Shown here: positions 8,611 through 17,068 of the stretch, piece by piece
How the letters are laid out: every line of letters starts with the position of its first letter
Numbering within the stretch: the first letter of the stretch is position 1
Assembly (NCBI GenBank): GCA_902784465.1
Contig: CACZUZ010000002.1
Coordinates: 1-64,000, forward strand
Direction: 5' to 3'
Origin: an uncultured Bacteroidota bacterium
GTDB lineage: Bacteria; Bacteroidota; Bacteroidia; Bacteroidales; P3
Length of the DNA: 64,000 bases
Made by a program: the position numbers and the translations under genes
The notes under the pieces: generated by a model
What the model saw: only the letters and a program-made list of their open reading frames with translations
Told to the model about the DNA's origin: nothing
Databases searched by the model: none

Positions 8611-9441
8611 TCAGTCGGAGAAGATAAAACGACAGACAGTGGTGTAGTTGACACCCAAGAGTTCGGCTACAGAGCCACGGTTGATGGCCAACTGCAGATA
8701 ACCCGTTGACGACACGGTGAGGACCAGACGACCCTGGCCTTCATTGCCATAGTGGCGAACCACCTCTGTCACCGACGGAAATTGATGGACAGAACCCACC
8801 TGGAACTCAAGCTCCATACGGAACGAGCGGCCGGCGCGGTACTCCATGAAGTCGCTGTACTTGAGGTTGAGGGTGGCGTTGCCGTAATGGTCAATACTGT
8901 CGGGGCGGGCCGAAATGACAGTGCCGTCGAACTGAGCCCTCATGAAGCCTCGGCGTGCCAGCGGTGTGGCAGGCGTACCAAGCTGCGACGGACTGGCTCC
9001 ACTCAACAGTTTGACAGCCACATCGCAGAAGAGGCTGTGCGCCACAAAGACATCCGACAAGTCATCCTGCGGCAAAGGCAACGCCACGAGGCTTTCGCAG
9101 TCCGAGTCGAACGAGATCTCCAGCAGCTTACGGTTGCAGCAGAGGAAATAGTGGCCCTTGTATTGTGCCAGCAGCGGCGCCGGCTGCATGGACTTGCCAG
9201 CGTTCTTCCACACTGCAGGGTCCTCGCAGAAGTCGACGATATGAACCGTGCCGGCAGGGAACGAGAGGCATCCATACTTGATGATTTTCGATGCCACAGT
9301 TAAGCTGTCCCAGTCCTGACAATGGCTTAAATCGACGACACGGATATCGGGGACTAAGCTGTAAAGCCTCCCCTTGACCATCGCTGAATAGCAATCGCGA
9401 TCGCCCCAGTCGGTAGTCAATGTGACGATGGGAACATTCAT
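8611..9441 (-). CDS. SAM hydroxide adenosyltransferase family protein (DUF62)
   Basis: 276 residues with the family's N-terminal TLTTDWGDRDCYSAMVKG, then VVDLSHC, then VHIVDFCEDP. Characterised members hydrolyse S-adenosylmethionine to adenosine and methionine using water or hydroxide. The usual acidic motif TDFGxxD is present as TDWGDRD. Cytosolic, no signal peptide. Single gene divergent from sufC; a candidate promoter lies at 9517-9524. Confidence 0.85.
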   Translation of the reverse strand: MNVPIVTLTTDWGDRDCYSAMVKGRLYSLVPDIRVVDLSHCQDWDSLTVASKIIKYGCLSFPAGTVHIVDFCEDPAVWKNAGKSMQPAPLLAQYKGHYFLCCNRKLLEISFDSDCESLVALPLPQDDLSDVFVAHSLFCDVAVKLLSGASPSQLGTPATPLARRGFMRAQFDGTVISARPDSIDHYGNATLNLKYSDFMEYRAGRSFRMELEFQVGSVHQFPSVTEVVRHYGNEGQGRLVLTVSSTGYLQLAINRGSVAELLGVNYTTVCRFIFSD

Positions 9442-9477
9442 TGAGATGTATTTTTTCGGTGTATGTGCTTAATATTC

Positions 9478-9509
9478 AGAGGGAGCGAAACAAAATGCCA
9501 GCTCCCTTT
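9478..9509. promoter_or_regulatory. Inverted repeat between divergent genes
   Basis: GGGAGC (9481-9486) and GCTCCC (9501-9506) form a hairpin with a 14-base loop, extendable by weak pairs to 9478-9509. It lies in the leader of the SAM-enzyme gene if that gene uses the -7 box at 9524-9517. Role unknown; terminator, leader hairpin or operator are all possible. Confidence 0.4.
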
Positions 9510-9516
9510 CGGATTG

Positions 9517-9524
9517 CAAATTTA
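9517..9524 (-). promoter_or_regulatory. Candidate -7 box for the SAM-enzyme gene
   Basis: Minus strand TAAATTTG matches TAnnTTTG. No good TTTG is seen 19-21 bases upstream, and the implied leader is about 70 bases. Confidence 0.45.
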
Positions 9525-9576
9525 TATTTTTTTTTCGAATAATGGACTATCCGAAACGTAATAGTGAAAAAAAACG

Positions 9577-9584
9577 TATTTTTG
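9577..9584 (+). promoter_or_regulatory. Candidate -7 box for the sufC operon
   Basis: TATTTTTG matches TAnnTTTG about 63 bases before the sufC ATG. The expected upstream TTTG is not clear, so the match is partial. Confidence 0.5.
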
Positions 9585-9646
9585 TATGGAATAATGAAAT
9601 TCCATAACATATATAAGTTTCAATAAATCAATAAAAAAAATATATA

Positions 9647-10411
9647 ATGGCATTGCTTTCGATACGCAATTTACACGCCAAGATAGGCGACCGTGAAATT
9701 CTGAAGGGTGTAAACCTGGAAATAAATAAAGGCGAAGTCCATTCCATCATGGGTCCTAACGGTAACGGCAAGAGTACGCTGGCAGGCATCGTTGCCGGCA
9801 ACCCCAAATATACTGTCACCGAAGGCGAAGTGATATACAACGGCAAGAACATCCTCGACATGCCTGTAGACCAGCGTGCCAACGAGGGTATTTTCCTCGG
9901 ATTCCAATATCCTGTTGAGATTCCAGGCGTTACCATCACCAACTTTATGCGTACCGCCGTCAACGAGCAACGCAAATACCGTGGTCTCGACCCGCTCAGC
10001 GGCACGGAGTTCCTGAAGCTCATGGAGGAGAAGAAGAAAGTCGTGGAGATGACCACCAACCTGGCCAATCGCTCGGTGAACGAAGGCTTCTCGGGCGGCG
10101 AGAAGAAAAAGAATGAGATATTCCAGATGGCGATGCTCAACCCCACCCTCGCCATACTCGACGAGACCGACTCGGGTCTCGACATCGATGCCCTTCGCAT
10201 CGTGGCCAACGGCGTCAACCAGCTGCGTTCGCCCGAAAATGCCACTGTGGTCATCACCCACTACCAACGCCTGCTCGACTACATAGTGCCAGATTATGTG
10301 CATGTTCTCTACGAAGGACGCATAGTCAAGACCGGTCCCAAAGAGCTCGCCCTCGAGCTGGAAGAGAAAGGCTACGAATGGATTAAGAAAGAACTGGAGG
10401 AATCGAAATGA
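9647..10411 (+). CDS. sufC: Fe-S cluster assembly ATPase SufC
   Basis: 254-residue ABC ATPase. Walker A GPNGNGKST, the SufC-type signature FSGGEKKKNEI, and Walker B LAILDETDSGLD are all present. SufC powers the SufBCD scaffold that builds Fe-S clusters in the cytosol. It overlaps sufD by four bases (ATGA at 10408-10411), so translation is coupled. Unusually, sufB does not precede it; the upstream gene is the divergent SAM enzyme. Confidence 0.95.
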   Translation: MALLSIRNLHAKIGDREILKGVNLEINKGEVHSIMGPNGNGKSTLAGIVAGNPKYTVTEGEVIYNGKNILDMPVDQRANEGIFLGFQYPVEIPGVTITNFMRTAVNEQRKYRGLDPLSGTEFLKLMEEKKKVVEMTTNLANRSVNEGFSGGEKKKNEIFQMAMLNPTLAILDETDSGLDIDALRIVANGVNQLRSPENATVVITHYQRLLDYIVPDYVHVLYEGRIVKTGPKELALELEEKGYEWIKKELEESK

Positions 10412-11697
10412 CAAAAGTGGTACAGCAATTCCGCGACATAAAAGCCTCGATGCGCAAGAACGAGGTGTGGCGCGACGTTGACTTCAGCGGCATGATGACC
10501 GACGACATGGTGCAGCCCGGCGACGAGGAGCGGGAGCAGAAAGAGTACCCCTGCAACATCCCCGAACTCAACGCCATAAAGCTCACCGTCATCAACGGAC
10601 GCTGCATCAACCCCTACCATGTCGACTTTGACGGCATATCGTACGGTAGTCTCGCTGACGCCCTCCGCTACTGCCCCCAATTCATCGAACAATATCTTGG
10701 CAAGTGTGCCAAAAGCGACAACGCATACGAGAAAATCAATGCCGACAACTATGAGGATGGAGTCTTCATCTACATCCCCGACGGTTCACACGGCATACCC
10801 AAATTCCAGATCATCAACATCATCGACAGCAGAGAGCCCATCTTTGTCCAGACACGCAACCTTGTGGTTGTAGGCATACGCAGCAAACTAACCCTGATGC
10901 AATGCGACGACAGCATCGGAGACAGCCGCAGCATGAGCAACAACGTCACCGAGTTGTTCTGTGAACTCGAATCCGAGGTGCAGCACTACAAATTGCAGAA
11001 CATGAACGACATGAGTGGTCTGCTGAACCACAACTACGTTCAGATGAACGAAGGCGCGCAACTCCAGACGAGTGCCATCACCCTCAACGGCGGCCAGATA
11101 AGGAACCATACGGAGGTCAACATGCTGGGCGAGCGATGCAAAACCGAAGCCAACGGGCTATACCTCATCGACAAGAACCAGCAGGCCGACAACTACCTTT
11201 TTGTCAACCATGCCCACCCACACTGCGAGAGCCACGCCCTATACAAAGGCATCATGGACGACGCATCACATGCCACATTCAACGGCCATGTGCTGGTGAG
11301 CGACGGGGCTGTAAAGACCGAAGCCTACCAGACCAACCGCAACATACTGCTCACCGACAAGGCCACCGTGCAGAGCAGGCCCTTCCTGGAGATATACAAC
11401 GACGATGTGAAATGCTCACACGGCAGCACCACAGGCCAAATCGACGAACTGGCGATGTTCTATATCCGCAGCCGAGGCATCAGCGAACGCACAGCGCGTA
11501 CCTTGCTCCTCTATGCCTTCTGCGACGAGGTGATACAGAAGATAGACTTCAACCCTCTCCGCAACCGTCTGAGCGACATGGTGAAGCAACGTCTCCACGG
11601 CGAGCTGACCCCATGCTCCGAATGTGCACTGCACTGCAACAACACCTGTGGCTGCAACGACGCCCCAGCCTTCGAGATAGACCCCGACAAACTGTAA
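10408..11697 (+). CDS. sufD: Fe-S cluster assembly protein SufD
   Basis: 429 residues of the SufB/SufD beta-helix family: YIPDGSHG early, a central beta-helix, and the conserved C-terminal stretch KCSHGSTTGQIDELAMFYIRSRGI. It partners SufC and SufB in the scaffold. The extreme C-terminus carries a dense cysteine group, CSECALHCNNTCGC, that I would not expect in the enterobacterial protein. The next gene starts one base after its stop. sufS and sufE are not downstream, so this locus is a split suf operon. Confidence 0.93.
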   Translation: MTKVVQQFRDIKASMRKNEVWRDVDFSGMMTDDMVQPGDEEREQKEYPCNIPELNAIKLTVINGRCINPYHVDFDGISYGSLADALRYCPQFIEQYLGKCAKSDNAYEKINADNYEDGVFIYIPDGSHGIPKFQIINIIDSREPIFVQTRNLVVVGIRSKLTLMQCDDSIGDSRSMSNNVTELFCELESEVQHYKLQNMNDMSGLLNHNYVQMNEGAQLQTSAITLNGGQIRNHTEVNMLGERCKTEANGLYLIDKNQQADNYLFVNHAHPHCESHALYKGIMDDASHATFNGHVLVSDGAVKTEAYQTNRNILLTDKATVQSRPFLEIYNDDVKCSHGSTTGQIDELAMFYIRSRGISERTARTLLLYAFCDEVIQKIDFNPLRNRLSDMVKQRLHGELTPCSECALHCNNTCGCNDAPAFEIDPDKL

Positions 11698-11698
11698 G

Positions 11699-13588
11699 AT
11701 GGCAAGTGGCAAAACCACACTGATACTTGTTTTGACAACCCTTTTCCTCGCCACAGCCAATGTGCTGATGGCGCAGGGGGATGACTGTCATCCGCACTTC
11801 AAGGGGAGCGACAAGAGCGACTTCGAGAAGGGGGTGGAAGCCTACAACAACAAACGCTATCAGCAGTGTATCACACTGATGCGCAAGGTGTCGGCCAAAA
11901 ACCGCAACGCTGCCGACCCCTATTTCTATATGGGCATAGCAGCTGTGAAAGCCGGAGAACGGCCGGCAGTCATCAAGAGCCACCTGACACGGCTCTTCAA
12001 GCTCTGTCCAGACTACCCTAACGCACTGGCCTACTACTATATGGCAGTGGTGCATTACACCTTCAAGCAGTACCCAGAGGCCGTGGAGCAGCTCAACAGG
12101 TATTTCGACATTGCCAACCAGCAGCCCAACCCAGCATACGATGTCGTGTACGAAGAGGCCTCCACCTACCTGTACTGGTCTGAATTTCTCGCCGAAGCAC
12201 AGCAAAACCAGGTGCCTTTTTTCCCCACGGTGCTACGTGGAGCCTCGTCGAGGGACGACGAATATCTGCCATTCATCACACACGACGGCAGCGAGATATA
12301 CTATCTGAGGAAAGTCGCCGAGCAGAATCCCAACGGCTTCTACAACCGCGAGGCCGCCGAACGCAAGCTGCGGCTCTATAGCAGTCGTTGGCGCGACACC
12401 GCCTACACTTCCGGTTCGCCCCTACCCTCGCCCTTCAACATGGAAGGCGACGAGGGCTGCGTGACGCTGACGGCCGACAACAGGACACTCTACTACTCGG
12501 TTATGCGACACGAGGGAGGCTACACCAACTGCGACATCTGGTGTTGCCAACGCAAAAACGGGCAGTGGCAAACCATCGAGAACGCGGGACGCAACGTCAA
12601 TGGGGAACGCACTTGGGAGTCGCAGCCCAGCATCACGCCCGACGGCCAGTATCTCTACTTCGCCAGCAACAGGGCTGGCGGACAGGGCGGCACCGACATC
12701 TGGTATTGCCGGCGGCTACCCAACGGCGACTGGAGCCGTGCCGAGAACCTAGGCTCCTCGGTCAACACCCCTGGCAACGAGAAGTGCCCGTTCATCCATG
12801 CCGACGGCAAGACCCTCTACTTTGCCAGTGACGGCTGGCAGGGCTTCGGCGGCTACGACACATATTTCATCAACCTCAACGACACCTACCTGCAACGCCC
12901 CACGAACCTGGGACTGCCCATAAACAGCGAAGACGACGACATCTGCCTGGGTGTCACCGCCGACGGCAAGCAAGGCTACTTTGCCAACAAGTCGACCGAA
13001 TGGACTGGAATTGGAGGTACCGACATCTTCACATTCGAGCTCTACCCTTCGGCACAGCCAGAGGAGATGAGCGTGGTGAAGGCGACACTCAAAGAGAGCC
13101 ATGGCCGAGCCACCAGCGGCATCGTGCAGGTGCTGCGGCAGAAAGCCGAAGCCGACCGCTATATCATAGACGATGAGGGCATCATAGCCCTATCCCTTTC
13201 AGCCAGAGGCAACAACACAGTGATAGTCAACTCCGAAGGCTGCATGCCACGCATAGTAAGCGGCACCGCCCACACCTTGCAGCGCGACCTCAATGCAGCC
13301 GACTTCGTCATGCATGCCGCCGAGTTGTGGGGGCGTTATCCGCTGCCGCTGCCACGCAACGGTCGCAACCTGCTGCCACTCAACGACAACGCCACCGCAG
13401 CCCTCGATGCCATCACCGACTACCTGCTCAAAAATCCGCGTATGCATATCCGCATCGACGCCACAACCGCCGAAGAGGCCAAGGCCATACACGACTACCT
13501 GCTCTCGCGACAACTGCGTCCCGAACGCCTTGAATACAAGGCAAATTCCTCGCTGGCGACCCCCCAGATTGTGATAACTCAAATGTGA
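11699..13588 (+). CDS. PorE-like TPR / PD40-propeller protein with degenerate OmpA-like tail
   Basis: 629 residues with a signal peptide ending at LMAQ. TPR-type helices at about 35-150 (FEKGVEAYNNKRYQQC) are followed by PD40 beta-propeller blades at about 195-450 (TPDGQYLYFASNRAGGQGG and similar), a small beta domain at about 455-525, and a final alpha/beta segment. This domain order matches PorE, the T9SS protein that links the apparatus to peptidoglycan. The last segment resembles an OmpA-like fold but lacks the usual GHTD and NxxLSxxRA residues that bind peptidoglycan. It starts one base after sufD and precedes the GT90 gene by 21 bases. T9SS membership is inferred from architecture only. 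Confidence 0.7.
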   Translation: MASGKTTLILVLTTLFLATANVLMAQGDDCHPHFKGSDKSDFEKGVEAYNNKRYQQCITLMRKVSAKNRNAADPYFYMGIAAVKAGERPAVIKSHLTRLFKLCPDYPNALAYYYMAVVHYTFKQYPEAVEQLNRYFDIANQQPNPAYDVVYEEASTYLYWSEFLAEAQQNQVPFFPTVLRGASSRDDEYLPFITHDGSEIYYLRKVAEQNPNGFYNREAAERKLRLYSSRWRDTAYTSGSPLPSPFNMEGDEGCVTLTADNRTLYYSVMRHEGGYTNCDIWCCQRKNGQWQTIENAGRNVNGERTWESQPSITPDGQYLYFASNRAGGQGGTDIWYCRRLPNGDWSRAENLGSSVNTPGNEKCPFIHADGKTLYFASDGWQGFGGYDTYFINLNDTYLQRPTNLGLPINSEDDDICLGVTADGKQGYFANKSTEWTGIGGTDIFTFELYPSAQPEEMSVVKATLKESHGRATSGIVQVLRQKAEADRYIIDDEGIIALSLSARGNNTVIVNSEGCMPRIVSGTAHTLQRDLNAADFVMHAAELWGRYPLPLPRNGRNLLPLNDNATAALDAITDYLLKNPRMHIRIDATTAEEAKAIHDYLLSRQLRPERLEYKANSSLATPQIVITQM

Positions 13589-13609
13589 GAATACCGAAGA
13601 CTTCAAGCC

Positions 13610-14596
13610 ATGCACACCTCATTACACTACCTGTTTCACAGCGGCAAGAACTCGAAGCTTGCCTACTATCTGCGTTCCCTCCTTCGCGAAGCGGTGCCTG
13701 CCGCCCTGCTACGCCGCCAACTGGATAAAGAGCTGGACCGTTGCCGCGAGCACTACGACCAACGATACATTGAGGACAGGGTAGAATACTACTGCAAGCT
13801 CGCCACCCCTACGCCCCTAGGTAGCGGCGCCAAGCCCTTGTCGGAGTTTCACAAAAAAGGCAACAGCAGCACCTACTATTACGACAGTCGCGAGATAGTG
13901 CGCTGGTTCTCACCCGACCTGGTATGGCAGTACCTCTTTGGCGACGTGCGCGACATACCAGCGGAACCCACGGTGGTCAAGAGCCGCAGCATATTGGTCG
14001 ACAACACCAACTCGGTGTTGTTGAACCTGGACAAATGCCGCCATTTCGTCTTCCTGAAAGACAGCATACCATTCGAGCAGAAGAGAGACATGGCCATCTA
14101 CAGAGGTCAGGTAGGGACACGCGAAAACCGTCGGCTGTTCCTGAAACTGTTCGCCGGCAACGAGCGTGTCGATGCCGCCAACACGCTGGCCAAGGGAGGG
14201 TTGTTCTCGACCAATGTCGACGGCAACGCCACCGTGCCACGCCTCTCGCTTTACGACCACTTGCAATACCGCTACATCATGGCCTTGGAGGGCAACGACG
14301 TAGCCAGCAACCTGAAATGGATAATGTCGAGCAACTCGCTGGCAGTCACGCCACCGATGACCTGCGAGACATGGTACATGGAAGGACGTCTTCAGGGGGG
14401 TGTCCACTATGTGGAAATCAAGGACGACTTCAGCGACCTGGAGCAAGCCATGGACTACTACTCGTCGCACCCCAAGGCAGCACTCGACATCAGCAAGGCT
14501 GCGAACCGATACGTCGACCAGTTCCGCGACCGGCGGCGCGAACGATACATAGCGCTGCTGGTAATGAAAAGATACTTTGAAATGACAAACCAATGA
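13610..14596 (+). CDS. Glycosyltransferase family 90 (CAP10/LpsA-like)
   Basis: 328 residues with the GT90 signature order: YRGQVGTRENRRLF, then SNSLAVTPPMTCETWYMEG, then GVHYVEIKDDFSDLEQAM near the C-terminus. Bacterial members add sugars to lipopolysaccharide core or O-antigen. No signal peptide, so it probably works at the inner face of the inner membrane. Its last four bases overlap the start of the ABC exporter gene (ATGA), a translational coupling that suggests a shared role in envelope glycolipid assembly; the acceptor is unknown. Confidence 0.85.
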   Translation: MHTSLHYLFHSGKNSKLAYYLRSLLREAVPAALLRRQLDKELDRCREHYDQRYIEDRVEYYCKLATPTPLGSGAKPLSEFHKKGNSSTYYYDSREIVRWFSPDLVWQYLFGDVRDIPAEPTVVKSRSILVDNTNSVLLNLDKCRHFVFLKDSIPFEQKRDMAIYRGQVGTRENRRLFLKLFAGNERVDAANTLAKGGLFSTNVDGNATVPRLSLYDHLQYRYIMALEGNDVASNLKWIMSSNSLAVTPPMTCETWYMEGRLQGGVHYVEIKDDFSDLEQAMDYYSSHPKAALDISKAANRYVDQFRDRRRERYIALLVMKRYFEMTNQ

Positions 14597-16434
14597 ACGA
14601 CATCTACCGCGTACTAAGATACCTTCGCTTCTATCCCAAAGAGATAGGGCTGAACATTATTTTCAATGTTCTATCCATCCTGTTCAACCTCTGCTCGTTC
14701 GTGATGATAGTACCCGTGATAGAGCTGTTTTTCGGTCTCAGCGAGCCGCCTGCAGCAGAGCCGCAGCTTGGATTCAGCCAGTCGGAGATAACCGACTGGG
14801 CACTCTACCACCTCTACCAGATTAAGGAGAGCCACGGACTGTGGAACAGCCTCTTCATCTTTGCCGGCATATACCTCGGCAGTTCCCTGATGTACAATCT
14901 GACACGCTATATGGGGCTTTTTTTCCTCAGTCCCATCCGCAACGGCATCCAGCAACGCCTGCGCGATGACCTATACCAAAAGATGACCATTCTGCCCATA
15001 TCCTACTTTAAAGGCAGACGCAAGGGCGACATACTGAGCCGCCTGTCGGGCGACTTGGGCGACATAGAATGGAGCGTTGTGAAGACCCTGCAGTCGCTCG
15101 TGAAAGACCCCATCAACGTCATAGTGTTCACCGCCACACTGATATTCATCAGTCCCAAGCTTTTCCTGCTCTTCGTGGTGGTAATACCGCCCGCCGTGCT
15201 GCTTATCAGCAAGATAGGCAAGAGTCTGAAAAAGAACGCCATAAAAGGGCAAGAGACGCTGGGCGACATGATGTCGGTCTACAAGGAGACCCTCGACAAC
15301 CTCGAGGTGGTCAAGGCCTATCGGCGCGAAGAGTACCGCCAGGAAACCTTCGACAAAGCCAACAACGAATACAGCCGGCGTATGATGCGCGTGGCTTGGC
15401 GGCGGCAGGCCGGAGGCCCGCTGTCGGAAGTGCTTGGCACCCTCGGTCTGGGCTTCATTCTCGTACTCGGCGGCGGCTCTGTGATTGCAGGAGGACTGCA
15501 TCCGTCGGTATTCATCCTCTTTGTCATACTTTTTGCGAGACTCATACCGCCCATCCACGGCATTTCGGAGGCCTATAGCAGCCTCCAGAAAGGCAGCGCG
15601 TCGGCAAAGCGGCTTTTCGAGATAATGGATGCCGACGAACGCATCGTCGAGAAGCCTAATGCCACGGTGATGACCGACTTCAAAAGTGAGATACGCTATA
15701 GGAGCATCAATTTCGCATACGACGACGAAGGGGGGCAACGGGTACCCGTGCTGCAGAATGTAGACCTCGTAATCCCTAGGGGCATGAAGGTGGCCATCGT
15801 AGGACCCTCTGGTGCCGGCAAGACGACGCTTGTCGACCTGTTGCCTCGTTTTTACGACCCCGACAGTGGAGTCATAACTATCGATGGAACCGACATCAAG
15901 GATTTAAACATCAACTCACTGCGTCGCAATATCGGAGTCGTGTCGCAGAGCTGCATACTCTTCAACGACACCGTTGCCAACAATATCACCTTTGGATTGG
16001 AGGGAGTGAGCAAAGAGAAGATACGCGAGGCGGCAAGGCTGGCTGCCGCCGACGATTTCATCATGCAGATGCCGCAAGGCTACGACACCACTGTGGGCGA
16101 CCACGGCAGTGCTTTAAGCGGCGGTCAGCGTCAGCGTATCAGCATAGCACGCGCCATACTTCGCAACCCACCCATCATGATACTTGACGAAGCCACATCG
16201 GCACTCGACAACGAGTCGCAGATAGCAGTGCAGGAAGCCCTCGACAACATGATGAAAGGACGGACAACCATTGTTATCGCACACCGTCTGTCAACCATCG
16301 AGAATGCGGACATGATTGTAGTGATGGATCATGGCCAGATTGTGGAGACCGGCAACCACAACCAACTCATGAAACAAGGAGGGACATACAAAACGTTGGT
16401 CGAAATGCAGAATTTCGGCACAAAAAAACAATGA
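14593..16434 (+). CDS. MsbA-type ABC exporter (fused membrane and ATPase domains)
   Basis: 613-residue half transporter. Six transmembrane helices occupy about 1-320; the ATPase domain at about 365-613 has Walker A VGPSGAGKTTL, signature LSGGQRQRIS, Walker B MILDEATSALD and the switch His in IAHRLST. MsbA relatives flip lipid A or other lipids across the inner membrane. Coupled to the GT90 gene upstream by a four-base overlap, it could export the glycolipid that enzyme modifies. This is the last gene of the run that starts with sufC; no strong terminator is visible after it. Confidence 0.93.
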   Translation: MNDIYRVLRYLRFYPKEIGLNIIFNVLSILFNLCSFVMIVPVIELFFGLSEPPAAEPQLGFSQSEITDWALYHLYQIKESHGLWNSLFIFAGIYLGSSLMYNLTRYMGLFFLSPIRNGIQQRLRDDLYQKMTILPISYFKGRRKGDILSRLSGDLGDIEWSVVKTLQSLVKDPINVIVFTATLIFISPKLFLLFVVVIPPAVLLISKIGKSLKKNAIKGQETLGDMMSVYKETLDNLEVVKAYRREEYRQETFDKANNEYSRRMMRVAWRRQAGGPLSEVLGTLGLGFILVLGGGSVIAGGLHPSVFILFVILFARLIPPIHGISEAYSSLQKGSASAKRLFEIMDADERIVEKPNATVMTDFKSEIRYRSINFAYDDEGGQRVPVLQNVDLVIPRGMKVAIVGPSGAGKTTLVDLLPRFYDPDSGVITIDGTDIKDLNINSLRRNIGVVSQSCILFNDTVANNITFGLEGVSKEKIREAARLAAADDFIMQMPQGYDTTVGDHGSALSGGQRQRISIARAILRNPPIMILDEATSALDNESQIAVQEALDNMMKGRTTIVIAHRLSTIENADMIVVMDHGQIVETGNHNQLMKQGGTYKTLVEMQNFGTKKQ

Positions 16435-16535
16435 AAAAGCCAGGGAACAGCAGTGACAACTACAAAAAATGTCAGATTAATAATACTAATTTTCAAACAA
16501 TTACAATAACACAGCAAATTATTCGCAAGAAAAAA

Positions 16536-16566
16536 TTTGCCACATTGCGAAAAAGTAGTACTTTTG
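16536..16566 (+). promoter_or_regulatory. Promoter of tRNA-Val
   Basis: TTTG (16536-16539), 19-base spacer, TACTTTTG (16559-16566): a complete Bacteroidota promoter ending 13 bases before the tRNA. Confidence 0.8.
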
Positions 16567-16579
16567 CAAACTCAAAAAG

Positions 16580-16657
16580 GGGAGTTTAGCTCAGCCGGTT
16601 CAGAGCACTTGCCTTACAAGCAAGGGGTCACTGGTTCGAATCCAGTAACTCCCACCA
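16580..16657 (+). tRNA. tRNA-Val (anticodon TAC)
   Basis: Full cloverleaf: acceptor GGGAGTT pairs with AACTCCC; D stem GCTC/GAGC; anticodon stem CTTGC/GCAAG around the loop CTTACAA, giving anticodon TAC (reads GTA/GTG valine codons); T arm CTGG-TTCGAAT-CCAG. Discriminator A and an encoded CCA (16655-16657) complete it. Confidence 0.97.
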
Positions 16658-16659
16658 GG

Positions 16660-16688
16660 GCCGCGACACAAAAGGTTGCGGCTTTTTT
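16660..16688 (+). terminator. Intrinsic terminator after tRNA-Val
   Basis: GCCGCGAC (16660-16667) pairs with GTTGCGGC (16675-16682, one G-U pair), followed by six T. It ends only five bases before the ATG of the next gene. Confidence 0.85.
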
Positions 16689-16693
16689 GTATC

Positions 16694-17068
16694 ATGAAAA
16701 AAAGGATTTACACGATAATCATAGTCTGTCTTATTGCAGCGACAACAGGCTGCAAGCATGAGAGCGTCCCCGACAACCTAATCGACACTGCCACGATGAC
16801 ATCGATAATGACAGAGTATTACATTATCGACGGCTACGACTACATAGTGGCATCACGCCACCCAGACTCGCTGGGCCACCAGTCGAAGGCTGCCAAAGAC
16901 TCGATGCTGGCAAAATACAACATCAGCCAGGCCGACTACGACAGCAGCCTTGTCTATTACATCAATCATCCCAAAATATTCGAGGTCCTCTTCGACAGAG
17001 TGCTCCAGCGTCTCGAAGAGCTCGAAAAAACGGTGCCGCCTGTTGCCGACAATTCGTCGCCCTTTTAA
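16694..17068 (+). CDS. DUF4296 lipoprotein
   Basis: 124 residues from the ATG at 16694; an upstream in-frame start at 16676 would lie inside the terminator stem and is unlikely. Signal MKKRIYTIIIVCLIAATTGC has a lipobox ending at Cys 20. The rest (MTEYYIIDGYDYI, then YYINHPKIFEVLFDRVLQRLEE) matches DUF4296, a short helical Bacteroidota lipoprotein family of unknown function. No promoter fits between the terminator and the ATG, so expression probably depends on readthrough from the tRNA promoter. Its 3' end overlaps the polyferredoxin gene tail to tail by four bases. Confidence 0.82.
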   Translation: MKKRIYTIIIVCLIAATTGCKHESVPDNLIDTATMTSIMTEYYIIDGYDYIVASRHPDSLGHQSKAAKDSMLAKYNISQADYDSSLVYYINHPKIFEVLFDRVLQRLEELEKTVPPVADNSSPF

